This document shows positions 17,808 through 26,117 of a stretch of DNA of 64,000 nucleotides, piece by piece. A program made the translations under genes and the position numbers. Origin of the DNA: Sporosarcina sp. D27 (lineage in GTDB: Bacteria; Bacillota; Bacilli; Bacillales_A; Planococcaceae); NCBI RefSeq assembly GCF_000586555.1, contig NZ_AZUC01000056.1, positions 1 through 64,000 of the forward strand. Reading direction: 5' to 3'. The notes below the pieces were generated by a model. The model was not told where the DNA came from, ran no database searches, and saw only the letters and a program-made list of their open reading frames with translations. Numbering within the stretch: the first letter of the stretch is position 1; each line of letters begins with the position of its first letter.

Positions 17808-18565
17808 ACGGAATTTTTCTAGCACTTCAGTTTTTCACAAGCATTCCGATCCGAAAAGAACTGCCGATGGAACTTCGTCATATCACAGCGATGTATGGTG
17901 CGTTGCCGTTTGTCGGTGCATTGATCGGCCTTTCAATGACTACGAGTCTTCTTGTAAGTGAATGGCTTGGATTCGGGTCACTTCTCGCAAGCGTTCTAGC
18001 GCTAGTTGTTGGAATTGCTCTAACGGGTGGATTGCATTTGGATGGCGTTGCGGATACGAGTGATGCCTATTTTTCTTATCGCGATCAAAATCGCCGTCAT
18101 GAAATTTTGAGTGACCCACGAATTGGCGCATTCGGAACTCTTGGGCTAATCGTATTCATCCTCTTAAAGTTCGCGTTACTCCAGGAATTAATCGCAACCA
18201 ATCAAGCAAGTGTTTACGTCCTCGTTGCAGTTCCATTTTTCGCACGAGGTGCAATGGTGATCTACTTTGTCACAACCCAACCAGCAAAAGAAAGCGGTAT
18301 GGCGCATTTCTTTCTTGGAAAACTGAATCGTGGACCGCTAATTAGTTGGACAATTGTATGCATGGTGGCAGGGTTAATTGCCATCGGAATTGTTTTGGAA
18401 ACTGCCTTTCTACCGATGGTTTTTGTAAGTGTAATCGGCCTTTCACTCTTACTGTATCGATCGTGGACCGTTCGTAACTTTGGAGGTGTGACAGGTGATT
18501 TAAGTGGGGCATTCATTGAAGGAATGGAGGTTGTACTATGGTTAGCGGTATTGATATTGTTGTAA
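17804..18565 (+). CDS. cobS: Adenosylcobinamide-GDP ribazoletransferase CobS (cobalamin synthase)
   Basis: A membrane enzyme of 253 residues that joins AdoCbi-GDP to alpha-ribazole (phosphate). Marks are LQFFTSIPI at the N-terminus, the metal/substrate motif LHLDGVADTSDAYF, and DPRIGAFG. There are several hydrophobic helices. The ATG at 17804 overlaps the cobQ stop (ATGA). The last helix (VVLWLAVLILL) is encoded within the first codons of cobC, a 28-bp overlap. Confidence 0.92.
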   Translation: MNGIFLALQFFTSIPIRKELPMELRHITAMYGALPFVGALIGLSMTTSLLVSEWLGFGSLLASVLALVVGIALTGGLHLDGVADTSDAYFSYRDQNRRHEILSDPRIGAFGTLGLIVFILLKFALLQELIATNQASVYVLVAVPFFARGAMVIYFVTTQPAKESGMAHFFLGKLNRGPLISWTIVCMVAGLIAIGIVLETAFLPMVFVSVIGLSLLLYRSWTVRNFGGVTGDLSGAFIEGMEVVLWLAVLILL

Positions 18566-19134
18566 TCCGTCATTTGCCGACAGTCGGTAATGGCAAAAGA
18601 CAATACGTCGGGTGGACGGACGAATCCATTATTCCTGGTCCTGTAAGGCCAATAGATATCGAGCATGTCGCAGTTTACGGAAGTGATTTGTTGCGAACGC
18701 GACAAACCGCGGCGTTGCTGTTTCCGAACGCGACCTATTTAGCAGATGCACGGTTCCGGGAATGTAATTTTGGTGAATTTGAAGGGAAAACGTATGTGCA
18801 GCTTGAAAAGAATAATCATTACCGAAGTTGGGTGGAGGACCCGGCGACGATTGCACCTCCTGGAGGCGAATCGTTGAGACAAGTAGAAGAACGTGTACTT
18901 GAGGCGTTTCAGCAATTGCCTTCAGGTGCGCAACTCATCACGCACGGCGGCCCAATCCGACTGTTACTAACACGATTTGCACCTGAACAACGAGGATTTT
19001 GGTCATGGGCCGTCCCGCATGGTGCAATCTACCGGTTTCACTGGGATTCAGAGGAACAGTGGAAGGAGGGACAGCGATGCACATCGTTATCGGTGGATCG
19101 GCTAACGGAAAACGGAAATTTGTCAGGGAAATGA
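18538..19134 (+). CDS. cobC: Alpha-ribazole phosphatase CobC-like (histidine phosphatase family)
   Basis: 198 residues of the phosphoglycerate mutase-like fold. The catalytic RH is in VVIRHLPTVGNG, and GWTDESI and LITHGGPIRLLL (second catalytic His) follow. In this operon the expected role is to dephosphorylate alpha-ribazole phosphate or cobalamin phosphate. A GGAATGGAGG site precedes the ATG, inside the cobS 3' end. Its own 3' end overlaps the next gene by 58 bp. Confidence 0.85.
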   Translation: MVSGIDIVVIRHLPTVGNGKRQYVGWTDESIIPGPVRPIDIEHVAVYGSDLLRTRQTAALLFPNATYLADARFRECNFGEFEGKTYVQLEKNNHYRSWVEDPATIAPPGGESLRQVEERVLEAFQQLPSGAQLITHGGPIRLLLTRFAPEQRGFWSWAVPHGAIYRFHWDSEEQWKEGQRCTSLSVDRLTENGNLSGK

Positions 19135-19469
19135 TGCCTGCGAAAACTATATGGTTTGGGGATGAAGCGCCGCTTGAATTGATGCGGTTGAACGAGCTAC
19201 CTGACCACCAATCAGCTGTTATATGTAACGTCGAAGAGTGGATGGCTACGCAACTTGACGATGAAGAAAAAGCCATTCATGATTTACTCAACGCCATACT
19301 AGGGAAAAACGTAACGTTTATCATTACAGACATTGGCAGAGGAATCGTCCCAATGGATGCGCGTGAACGAGCACTCCGCGATGCATGCGGCCGATTGAAT
19401 CAGCATTTAATGAAAGTGGCAGAGGGAGTCACACGAATTTGGTATGGCATCCCACAAAAACTGAAATAA
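19077..19469 (+). CDS. Short, degenerate CobU-like protein
   Basis: 130 residues related to CobU but much shortened (CobU is about 175-180). The start MHIVIGGSANGKRKF corresponds to the CobU P-loop, with the Ser/Thr after GK replaced by Arg. The C-terminal part (DIGRGIVPMD and GRLNQHLMKVAEGVTRIWYGIPQKLK in two blocks) clearly follows the CobU terminus. The region with the guanylylated His (RHR-type motif in the neighbouring fusion) is absent. Catalysis is therefore doubtful, and a regulatory or scaffold role or a relic are alternatives. I start at 19077 because AAGGAGGG is well spaced. Confidence 0.7.
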   Translation: MHIVIGGSANGKRKFVREMMPAKTIWFGDEAPLELMRLNELPDHQSAVICNVEEWMATQLDDEEKAIHDLLNAILGKNVTFIITDIGRGIVPMDARERALRDACGRLNQHLMKVAEGVTRIWYGIPQKLK

Positions 19470-19483
19470 AGGGGAGACTTTTC

Positions 19484-20080
19484 ATGAAAATCTATACGAA
19501 AACTGGGGACAAAGGTCAAACGAGTTTAATCGGAGGACGTGTGGACAAAGACAGTTTGCGCGTTGAAGCCTATGGCACAATCGATGAACTGAATTCATTC
19601 ATCGGAAAAGCGATGGCGGAGCTTGATTTAGAAACTTGCCAAGACATTTTTGACGACCTTGAAGCGGTTCAGAACGAATTGTTCGATGGTGGTGGAGATC
19701 TCGCGAACGTCATGAAAGAGCGCCATTACAAATTATCGGATGAGCCAATTGAAGTTCTCGAACAACGCATTGATGAACTGATGGAAGAGACACCACCACT
19801 TGAGAAATTCATCCTACCAGGAGGAACACATGCAGCTGCGTCACTTCACATTTGTAGAACGGTCACTCGCCGAGCAGAACGGATCACCGTGACGCTTATG
19901 AAAAATGAAGAAGACGTACCTGGTACTGTCCAGCGCTACTTGAACCGTCTTTCGGACTATTTGTTCGTCGCAGCGCGTATTGTGAACAAGCGTGCAAACG
20001 TTTCGGATAACGAATACGTCCGCAGTGCAAAAGTATTCCGAACAGGTGCTAAAGACAAAAAGGATAGCGCAAGCGAATGA
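19484..20080 (+). CDS. pduO: PduO-type ATP:cob(I)alamin adenosyltransferase
   Basis: 198 residues that attach the 5'-deoxyadenosyl group to cobalt, making the coenzyme used by IcmF. The N-terminal MKIYTKTGDKGQTSLIGG is the ATP-binding signature. VEAYGTIDELNSFIG and the later RRAERITVTL and RYLNRLSDYLFVAAR are conserved in the PduO/YvqK family. AAAGGGGAG precedes the ATG at 19484. The stop overlaps the next start (ATGA). Confidence 0.95.
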   Translation: MKIYTKTGDKGQTSLIGGRVDKDSLRVEAYGTIDELNSFIGKAMAELDLETCQDIFDDLEAVQNELFDGGGDLANVMKERHYKLSDEPIEVLEQRIDELMEETPPLEKFILPGGTHAAASLHICRTVTRRAERITVTLMKNEEDVPGTVQRYLNRLSDYLFVAARIVNKRANVSDNEYVRSAKVFRTGAKDKKDSASE

Positions 20081-20757
20081 CTGCGTACCGGAATGCGATT
20101 CAGCTCGGTGACTGGATTGTCACGACAGATAATTCTGGAGGTATCGGCGAGAAATTAGATGACCTCGTTGCTGTTCCAGACCGGATTACAGCGCGTTTCG
20201 CAACCCGCGTTGCCCTGCTTGAACAATGGGCAGCGGGTGCTGAACCGGAAGCGGTCTTATTACATAATTTTAGCGGAGACATGAGCTGGGACCGGTATTG
20301 CGAAGGAATTCGTGACGTGTTCGATGAAATCGGTGGAGTCTCGCCGCCAATCAGCGGCAGCAGCGAAACTAATATGACACTTCGACAATCTGCTGTTGCT
20401 GTAACACTGATAGGGAAGCGGGTTTACGAGTCTATTGTTTCTAACGGAAACTGGTATACATACGGTACGCCCCTCGTAGGTGAAGAGGTACTCACAAAGG
20501 AGACTGAAATCGCGTCGCTAGCTGTCCTCGACGAAGCACGTCGTAATGGTCTCATCCAGCGAATTTGGCCAGTTGGTTCAGGTGGAGTTTTGGCGGAATG
20601 GCAGAAAATTACGGAGGATCGGACTCGCGAAATAACAAGTCCCCTCGACGTAACTTGCTCCGCGGGACCAGCGACTGTTGTGCTGCTGCAAATTGCTTCC
20701 GGCAAACTAGCAGATGCCAAGCTCCATTTTGGTCCGTTGCTGCATGCTATAGAATGA
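20077..20757 (+). CDS. cblS: PurM-like ATP-binding protein, probable alpha-ribazole kinase (CblS)
   Basis: 226 residues resembling the AIR synthase/PurM superfamily N-terminal domain (TTDNSGGIGEKLDD, then VALLEQWAAGAEP). As I recall the literature, the alpha-ribazole kinases CblS of Listeria and Geobacillus are PurM-like and sit in corrinoid salvage gene sets; the operon position here (after pduO, with cobS and cobC present and no cobT) fits that role. It would phosphorylate scavenged alpha-ribazole for CobS. I see no alpha-ribazole transporter (CblT) in the window. The family call is good; the exact substrate is inferred. Confidence 0.65.
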   Translation: MTAYRNAIQLGDWIVTTDNSGGIGEKLDDLVAVPDRITARFATRVALLEQWAAGAEPEAVLLHNFSGDMSWDRYCEGIRDVFDEIGGVSPPISGSSETNMTLRQSAVAVTLIGKRVYESIVSNGNWYTYGTPLVGEEVLTKETEIASLAVLDEARRNGLIQRIWPVGSGGVLAEWQKITEDRTREITSPLDVTCSAGPATVVLLQIASGKLADAKLHFGPLLHAIE

Positions 20758-20760
20758 CAT

Positions 20761-20774
20761 TGTAAGCGCTATTG
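20761..20774 (+). promoter_or_regulatory. Weak cre-like site
   Basis: TGTAAGCGCTATTG matches the CcpA cre consensus TGWAANCGNTNWCA except for the last two bases. It lies just after cblS and about 490 bp ahead of fadF, so a role is uncertain. Confidence 0.25.
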
Positions 20775-20887
20775 AAAATCTGCAGTTCAAGGGATTGATT
20801 GGTAGCGCTTCGCTTATTTCGTGCAGGTTTGTGTGTGATTGGGCACATTCGCTGGCCGTTGAAATCTTAGTGCGTGCTCAAGAAAAG

Positions 20888-21047
20888 AGGAATTTGATCA
20901 TAAATCGCGAATTATGCTCATAAACACTAGAAAGTGCTCATAAAACTAGAAATGTGATCATAAACATAGGAAAGCGCTCATAACCCCAGAAAACCGCTCA
21001 TAAAACTTGAATAGTGATCATAACTCCCGAAAAGTGCTCATAAACTT
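20888..21047. repeat. Tandem intergenic array, family A
   Basis: Eight GATCATAA or GCTCATAA half-units have cores at 20896, 20916, 20936, 20956, 20976, 20996, 21016 and 21036, so the spacing is exactly 20 bp. GATC and GCTC types are mixed and do not alternate strictly. It has the same orientation and core as the array at 1-260. It fills the gap between cblS and fadF; the rest of the 500-bp gap (20775-20885 and 21050-21145) shows nothing I can assign. Confidence 0.93.
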
Positions 21048-21149
21048 CATCCTCAATAAGTACACGCGATGCAACCTATTGGCAAATACGCGCCCCATGG
21101 CGACCACCCCTCCCTTCATCAGAATTCACCAGCATTTCAAAATTTTAAT

Positions 21150-21167
21150 TGACTGAATGCTCATTCA
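21150..21167 (+). promoter_or_regulatory. FadR-like operator ahead of fadF
   Basis: TGACTGAATGCTCATTCA matches the B. subtilis FadR operator pattern TGAATGANTANTCATTCA at 14 of 16 defined positions. It lies about 95 bp ahead of fadF. A TTGACT -35-like element overlaps it, and a second promoter candidate (TCGACA, 17 bp, TAGACT at 21192-21220) follows. Confidence 0.6.
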
Positions 21168-21191
21168 TATCTTAAACTAGTAAATAACGCA

Positions 21192-21220
21192 TCGACAAAT
21201 TGCCTCAATTCATCTAGACT
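21192..21220 (+). promoter_or_regulatory. Candidate fadF promoter
   Basis: TCGACA, 17 bp, TAGACT. It would start transcription about 35 bp before fadF, just downstream of the FadR-like operator. Confidence 0.4.
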
Positions 21221-21261
21221 AGTAAGAACATTCACTACATACAAAAAAAGGGGAGGACAAC

Positions 21262-23412
21262 ATGACACCTTTATTAATCGCCAATTGGGTTTTATTCCTA
21301 GGCATCGTCGCATATGGGCTGGCGCTGTTTACATATTTGATCAAAACACGCACGCAATTCATCCGACTCGGGCAAAAAGAAGACTTTGATAACAATGTAC
21401 AAAAACGCTTGAAAGAAGTATGGGTGAACGTATTCGGACAAAAGAAACTATTGAAAGATAAGAAAAGTGGTTCCATCCACGTGATGTTTTTCTATGGATT
21501 TCTACTCGTTCAATTCGGAGCAATCGACCTTATTTGGAAAGGATTGAAACCGGATTCTCACTTACCGTTTGGACCGATTTATCCATTCTTCACATTCTTC
21601 CAGGAGATTGTTGTTGCGGTCATCCTCGTAGCGGTCGTTTGGGCATTTTACCGTCGTTACATGGAAAAACTAACACGCTTGAAGCGCGGCTGGAAGTCAG
21701 GGCTTGTCCTGATCTTCATCGGATCCCTAATGATTTCTACACTTGTTGCAAATGGCATGAACATGATCTGGCATGGTCACGCAACGACGTGGACAGAACC
21801 TATGGCGTCAGGAATTGCAACCGTTTTCAGTTTCCTATCGCCAACGGCTGCAGCAGCGATTTTCTTTGTCGCATGGTGGATTCACTTGCTGACATTGCTC
21901 ACATTCCTCGTGTACGTGCCGCAATCGAAGCACGCGCACTTGATCGCAGGTCCTGTCAATACGTACATGATGCGTTTCGACCGTCGTGGAAAACTTGCGC
22001 CAATCGATTTTGAAGCGCTTGAAGAAATCGAAGATGAAGATGAAATGCCAACACTTGGTGTCGGTAAAATCACGGACTTCACACAACTACAAATGATTGA
22101 CTTGTATGCGTGTGTAGAATGTGGTCGCTGTACGAATATGTGTCCAGCCACGGGAACAGGGAAAATGCTGTCACCGATGGACTTAATCACAAAACTACGC
22201 GATAACTTGACGAACACAGGTGCAATGACTACGAAACAGAAGCCGTGGGTTCCTTCGTTCATGTTTGGTCACACAAAAGGCAATCAGATCGCACTTGCAG
22301 CTGGTCTTGAAGGGGCAACAATGGACGACATTTACAATCCATCATTGATTGGCGATGTCATCACGGAAGAAGAAATTTGGGCATGTACAACGTGCCGTAA
22401 CTGTGAAGACCAATGTCCAGTTATGAACGAGCATGTTGATAAAATCATAGACCTTCGTCGTTATCTTGTGATGACGGAAGGAAAAATGGATGCGGATGCA
22501 CAGCGCGCGATGACGAACATCGAACGCCAAGGCAATCCATGGGGACTGAACCGTAAAGAGAAAGAGAACTGGCGTGACGCACGTCCGGATCTTAAGATTC
22601 CAACGGTAAAAGAACTGAAAAAAGCGGACGAATCCTTCGAATACTTGCTATGGGTTGGCTCGATGGGTGCATTCGACAACCGCTCACAAAAAATCGCGTT
22701 GTCCTTCGCTCACTTGTTGAACGAAGCAGGGGTTTCATTCGCAATTCTTGGTAACAAAGAAAAGAACTCTGGTGACACACCTCGTCGTCTCGGGAACGAA
22801 TTCCTATTCCAAGAGCTTGCGACTGCAAACATCGCTGAATTCGAAAAAGCGGAAGTGAAAAAGATTGTCACAATCGATCCGCACGCATTCAACATTTTCA
22901 AAAATGAATATCCAGACTTCGGCTTCACTGCGGAAGTGTATCATCATACCGAACTGTTACATGAACTTGTTCAACAGGGACGGTTGAAGCCACAACATTC
23001 AATCGAGGAAACGATCACGTTCCACGATTCGTGCTACCTCGGTCGTTACAATGACGTTTACGATGCACCACGTGAAATTTTGAAATCGATTCCAGGCGTT
23101 AACTTGGTTGAGATGAAACGAAACCGCCAAGACGGCATGTGCTGTGGCGCCGGTGGAGGACTCATGTGGATGGAAGAAGACGCTGGACACCGCATTAACG
23201 TCGCTCGTACGGAGCAAGCGATGGAAGTGACACCAGGAATCATTTCTTCTGGGTGTCCGTATTGCTTAACGATGTTGTCTGACGGAACGAAAGCGATTGA
23301 AGTGGAAGAAACAGTCGGCACGTATGACATTGCTGAACTTCTCGAGCGTTCTGTATTCGGTGAAGGTATTGCAGACGGATCCGAGTCTGAACTGGAACCT
23401 GTTTTACAGTGA
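21262..23412 (+). CDS. fadF: Fatty-acid-oxidation linked membrane Fe-S oxidoreductase FadF
   Basis: A 716-residue protein of the heterodisulfide reductase-related class (YwjF). Five hydrophobic segments in the first 225 residues form a heme b/menaquinone-type membrane domain. Two 4Fe-4S motifs (CVECGRCTNMCP and CTTCRNCEDQCP) follow, then two CCG domains (HDSCYLGRYND with CCGAGGG, and SSGCPYCLTML). It probably passes electrons from acyl-CoA dehydrogenase/ETF to menaquinone, as inferred for the family. In B. subtilis it neighbours acdA and rpoE; here mmg genes have been placed between. A GGGGAGG site precedes the ATG. Confidence 0.9.
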   Translation: MTPLLIANWVLFLGIVAYGLALFTYLIKTRTQFIRLGQKEDFDNNVQKRLKEVWVNVFGQKKLLKDKKSGSIHVMFFYGFLLVQFGAIDLIWKGLKPDSHLPFGPIYPFFTFFQEIVVAVILVAVVWAFYRRYMEKLTRLKRGWKSGLVLIFIGSLMISTLVANGMNMIWHGHATTWTEPMASGIATVFSFLSPTAAAAIFFVAWWIHLLTLLTFLVYVPQSKHAHLIAGPVNTYMMRFDRRGKLAPIDFEALEEIEDEDEMPTLGVGKITDFTQLQMIDLYACVECGRCTNMCPATGTGKMLSPMDLITKLRDNLTNTGAMTTKQKPWVPSFMFGHTKGNQIALAAGLEGATMDDIYNPSLIGDVITEEEIWACTTCRNCEDQCPVMNEHVDKIIDLRRYLVMTEGKMDADAQRAMTNIERQGNPWGLNRKEKENWRDARPDLKIPTVKELKKADESFEYLLWVGSMGAFDNRSQKIALSFAHLLNEAGVSFAILGNKEKNSGDTPRRLGNEFLFQELATANIAEFEKAEVKKIVTIDPHAFNIFKNEYPDFGFTAEVYHHTELLHELVQQGRLKPQHSIEETITFHDSCYLGRYNDVYDAPREILKSIPGVNLVEMKRNRQDGMCCGAGGGLMWMEEDAGHRINVARTEQAMEVTPGIISSGCPYCLTMLSDGTKAIEVEETVGTYDIAELLERSVFGEGIADGSESELEPVLQ

Positions 23413-23491
23413 AAAAAGATTGCAAGACTGACAGATTTGTCCTACAATTAAGACAGTCGAACAGAACAGAATTATAAAACAAATCAAACTG

Positions 23492-23517
23492 AGGGGGAGC
23501 ACCAGTGCTTCCCCTTT
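23492..23517 (+). terminator. Hairpin after fadF
   Basis: GGGGGAGCAC / GTGCTTCCCC around a 2-base loop, followed by TTTCTG. It is a possible terminator, but its T run is short. Confidence 0.45.
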
Positions 23518-23533
23518 CTGATGAAACCTCATC

Positions 23534-23553
23534 GAGCGAGCGTTCAGTCGCTC
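23534..23553 (+). promoter_or_regulatory. Palindrome ahead of the thiolase gene, possible operator
   Basis: GAGCGA and TCGCTC flank an 8-base centre with GTTCAG. The layout is like operators of TetR-type acyl-CoA regulators, and a TetR gene lies 5 kb downstream; the link is speculative. Confidence 0.3.
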
Positions 23554-23567
23554 CTTGTAACCCGAAA

Positions 23568-23581
23568 TGTAAACGCTATCA
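23568..23581 (+). promoter_or_regulatory. CcpA cre site ahead of the thiolase gene
   Basis: TGTAAACGCTATCA fits the cre consensus TGWAANCGNTNWCA at every defined position. It ends 7 bp before the GGAGG ribosome site of the thiolase gene, a position expected to repress (road-block or steric). Carbon catabolite control of the mmg operon is known in B. subtilis. Confidence 0.75.
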
Positions 23582-23602
23582 AAAAACTGGAGGATGATGA
23601 AA

Positions 23603-24796
23603 ATGGTTAAAACAGTATTGATTGACGGCGCACGAACTGCTTTTGGAAAAATGGGGGGCGCACTGCAAACCCTCACTGCAAGTGATTTAGGCGGAGCTGC
23701 GATTAAATCCGCTCTGGAACGCTCGGGTGTCAAAGCAAGTGATGTAGACGAAGTGATTTTTGGGACTGTTTTACAAGCAGGACAAGGACAAATTCCATCA
23801 AGACAAGCAGCGACAAAAGCCGGTCTTCCATGGAAAGTGAAAACAGAAACCATAAACAAAGTTTGTGCATCTGGCATGCGCAGTGTAACACTTGGCGATC
23901 AGCTTATCCGCCTAGGTGATGAAGAGGTCATCGTTGCAGGTGGCATGGAGTCCATGTCGAACGCACCGTACTACTTGCCAAAAGGTCGTTTCGGCTTACG
24001 CATGGGTGACGCAACACTCGTCGATGGCATGATTTATGACGGACTTTCCGATTCATTTTCACCTGGAAATGTGCACATGGGTACATTCGGAAACTCAACA
24101 GCAGAAGCATTCAATGTGACGCGTGAACGCCAAGATGAGTGGGCACTTCGGAGTCATCAACGGGCTGTAGCTGCGAAAGAAAAAGGACTATTTGCTGAAG
24201 AAATCACCCCTGTTGAAATTCCTCAGCGTAAAGGCGATCCAATTGTTGTTGACACAGACGAAGCGCCACGAAGAGATACGTCACTCGAAGTGTTGGCGAA
24301 ACTGCGCCCGGCATTCGGTAAAGACGGATCTGTCACTGCGGGGAACGCACCTGGTGTAAACGATGGTGCGTGTGCACTCGTGTTAATGAGTGACGAGCGA
24401 GCAGCGCGAGAAGGGAAAAATGTTCTCGCAACGGTTATTGGCCACGCAGAAGTTGCAGTAGAGCCTGAAAAATTCCCGCAAACTCCAGGACTGGTCATCA
24501 ATGAAATCCTTGAGAAAACAGGTAAGTCTATCGAAGACATCGACCTATTTGAAATCAATGAAGCATTCGCAGTCGTGGCACTCGCGAGTTCAGATATTGC
24601 AAAACTCGATCCGGAAAAAGTGAACGTCAATGGCGGCGCAGTCGCACTCGGTCACCCAATCGGAGCGAGCGGTGCGAGAATCATTTTGACGCTCGCCTAC
24701 GAACTCAAACGCCGTGGTGGCGGGATCGGAGTTGCAGCGATTTGCTCCGGTGGAGGTCAAGGCGACGCGATTATGATTGAAGTTCCTAAACAATAA
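23603..24796 (+). CDS. mmgA: Acetyl-CoA acetyltransferase (thiolase, MmgA-like)
   Basis: 397 residues of the thiolase family. The nucleophilic Cys is in NKVCASGMRSV. The C-terminal active-site motifs are NEAFAV, GHPIGASGARI and ICSGGGQGD. It cleaves or condenses acetoacetyl-CoA or longer 3-ketoacyl-CoA. The ATG at 23603 is 9 bp from GGAGG; ATGs at 23594 and 23597 are too close to it. It is followed by Hbd and acyl-CoA dehydrogenases, as in mmgABC, but separated from Hbd by a 455-bp repeat-rich gap. Confidence 0.93.
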   Translation: MVKTVLIDGARTAFGKMGGALQTLTASDLGGAAIKSALERSGVKASDVDEVIFGTVLQAGQGQIPSRQAATKAGLPWKVKTETINKVCASGMRSVTLGDQLIRLGDEEVIVAGGMESMSNAPYYLPKGRFGLRMGDATLVDGMIYDGLSDSFSPGNVHMGTFGNSTAEAFNVTRERQDEWALRSHQRAVAAKEKGLFAEEITPVEIPQRKGDPIVVDTDEAPRRDTSLEVLAKLRPAFGKDGSVTAGNAPGVNDGACALVLMSDERAAREGKNVLATVIGHAEVAVEPEKFPQTPGLVINEILEKTGKSIEDIDLFEINEAFAVVALASSDIAKLDPEKVNVNGGAVALGHPIGASGARIILTLAYELKRRGGGIGVAAICSGGGQGDAIMIEVPKQ

Positions 24797-24827
24797 ATAG
24801 CAAGGCGAGCAAACCTGTCGCGCGGGA

Positions 24828-24945
24828 AGTTTATGAGCGGGATTCGGAGATTATGATCACATTCCGGGTTTTATGAGCAGTTTTGAAGTTTTATGATCAC
24901 ATTGAAGCGTTTATGAGCGGAATCTGAGATTATGATCACAATCTC
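24828..24945. repeat. Tandem intergenic array, family A (inverted orientation)
   Basis: TTTATGAGC and TTTATGATCAC half-units alternate with cores at 24831, 24851, 24871, 24891, 24911 and 24930, about 20 bp apart. This is the reverse complement of the unit seen at 1-260. It lies directly after the thiolase gene. Confidence 0.9.
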
Positions 24946-25008
24946 CGAGAGTGGCAAGGATTGGCTTCAATGAAGGAGCCAAATGTCTTCTCCTCTCTAC
25001 AGAAAATG

Positions 25009-25037
25009 CTTCGCAAAGCGAAGCACACCAATTAATC
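25009..25037. repeat. Hairpin plus partial copy of the family C leader
   Basis: GCTTCGC-AAA-GCGAAGC forms a perfect 7-bp stem. Its right arm begins AGCGAAGCACACCAATTAAT, which resembles the leader of family C arrays (AGCGAAGCGCACCCAATTAAT at 53188 and 53403). No family C units follow. Confidence 0.5.
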
Positions 25038-25111
25038 TTGGTTTTGATTGGTTAAGAGCACTTTGCGCGACATTGTGGAGCCCGTGAGCGATTGGATTCC
25101 GCCGCGTGCGG

Positions 25112-25166
25112 AGGTTTATGATCACAATCCAATATTTATGAGCAAAATCAAAAGTTTATGAGCATT
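25112..25166. repeat. Short family A array ahead of hbd
   Basis: Three TTTATGATC/TTTATGAGC half-units with cores at 25115, 25135 and 25155, again at 20 bp. Together with the array at 24828 and the hairpin at 25009 it occupies most of the thiolase-hbd gap. Confidence 0.85.
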
Positions 25167-25251
25167 TCGAGTATGCCAGATTAACAACATTTCATCTGAA
25201 CCTTGAAAGCACGCACCACCAATCAACACCAACCTGAAAGGATGAACATAC

Positions 25252-26103
25252 ATGAACATTCAAAACGTAATGGTAATCGGCGCAGGTCAAATGGGTGGCG
25301 GCATCGCGCAAGTTTGTGCGCAAGCAGGATTCAATGTGACCCTCAATGATGTCAAAGAGGAATCTTATGCAAAAGGCATCAAAGTTATCGAGAAAAACCT
25401 AGCTCGCAACGTAGAAAAACAGCGTATGACAGAAGATGAAAAACAAGCTGTCCTTGGTCGCATCACGAAATCACTTGATATCAATGATGCTAAAAACGTT
25501 GATATTGTCATCGAAGCGGCAGTAGAAAACATGGACATCAAAAAATCCATTTTCAAACAACTGGACGAAATTGCACCGTCGCACACGATTCTTGCCACGA
25601 ACACATCATCATTGCCCATCACAGAAATCGCAGCGGCAACGAAGCGTCCAGAACAAGTCATCGGCATGCACTATATGAACCCCGTACCGGTTATGAAACT
25701 CGTTGAAATTATTCGTGGTTTATCTACATCAGACGCCGTATATCAAGCTGTCGAGGACATGACGAACAAACTTGGTAAAGTACCTGTGGAAGTGAATGAC
25801 TACCCAGGATTCGTTGCAAACCGTGTCCTTATGCCGATGATCAATGAAGCGATTTTCACACTCCAAGAAGGTGTCGCAACGAAAGAAGCGATCGACGAAG
25901 TTATGAAGCTTGGGATGAACCATCCAATGGGACCACTTCAACTCGCAGATTTCATCGGACTCGACACATGCCTGTACATTATGGAAACGCTGCAAGAAGG
26001 CTATGGCGATCCGAAATATCGCCCGTGTGCACTACTTCGTAAATACGTTAATGCTGGATGGCTCGGCAAAAAATCAGGGCGGGGCTTCTACTCGTACTCA
26101 TAA
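25252..26103 (+). CDS. hbd: 3-hydroxybutyryl-CoA dehydrogenase
   Basis: 283 residues. NAD-binding [13 protein letters not shown] at the N-terminus, then [11 protein letters not shown], the catalytic His in [15 protein letters not shown], and [15 protein letters not shown] in the C-terminal domain. It interconverts 3-hydroxybutyryl-CoA and acetoacetyl-CoA, supplying the thiolase. An AAAGGATG site precedes the ATG. The acyl-CoA dehydrogenase gene begins 14 bp after its stop. B. subtilis mmgB is the likely counterpart. Confidence 0.93.
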   Translation: MNIQNVMVIGAGQMGGGIAQVCAQAGFNVTLNDVKEESYAKGIKVIEKNLARNVEKQRMTEDEKQAVLGRITKSLDINDAKNVDIVIEAAVENMDIKKSIFKQLDEIAPSHTILATNTSSLPITEIAAATKRPEQVIGMHYMNPVPVMKLVEIIRGLSTSDAVYQAVEDMTNKLGKVPVEVNDYPGFVANRVLMPMINEAIFTLQEGVATKEAIDEVMKLGMNHPMGPLQLADFIGLDTCLYIMETLQEGYGDPKYRPCALLRKYVNAGWLGKKSGRGFYSYS

Positions 26104-26117
26104 AAGGGGACTAACTT

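Noticed and set aside
18999..19076. Longer start for the CobU-like protein
   Set aside because: The upstream part is out-of-frame cobC coding sequence; the P-loop-like start MHIVIGG with AAGGAGGG fits 19077.
25009..25037. Terminator at the GCTTCGC hairpin in the thiolase-hbd gap
   Set aside because: The stem is good but no T run follows on either side, so I list it only as a repeat-associated hairpin.
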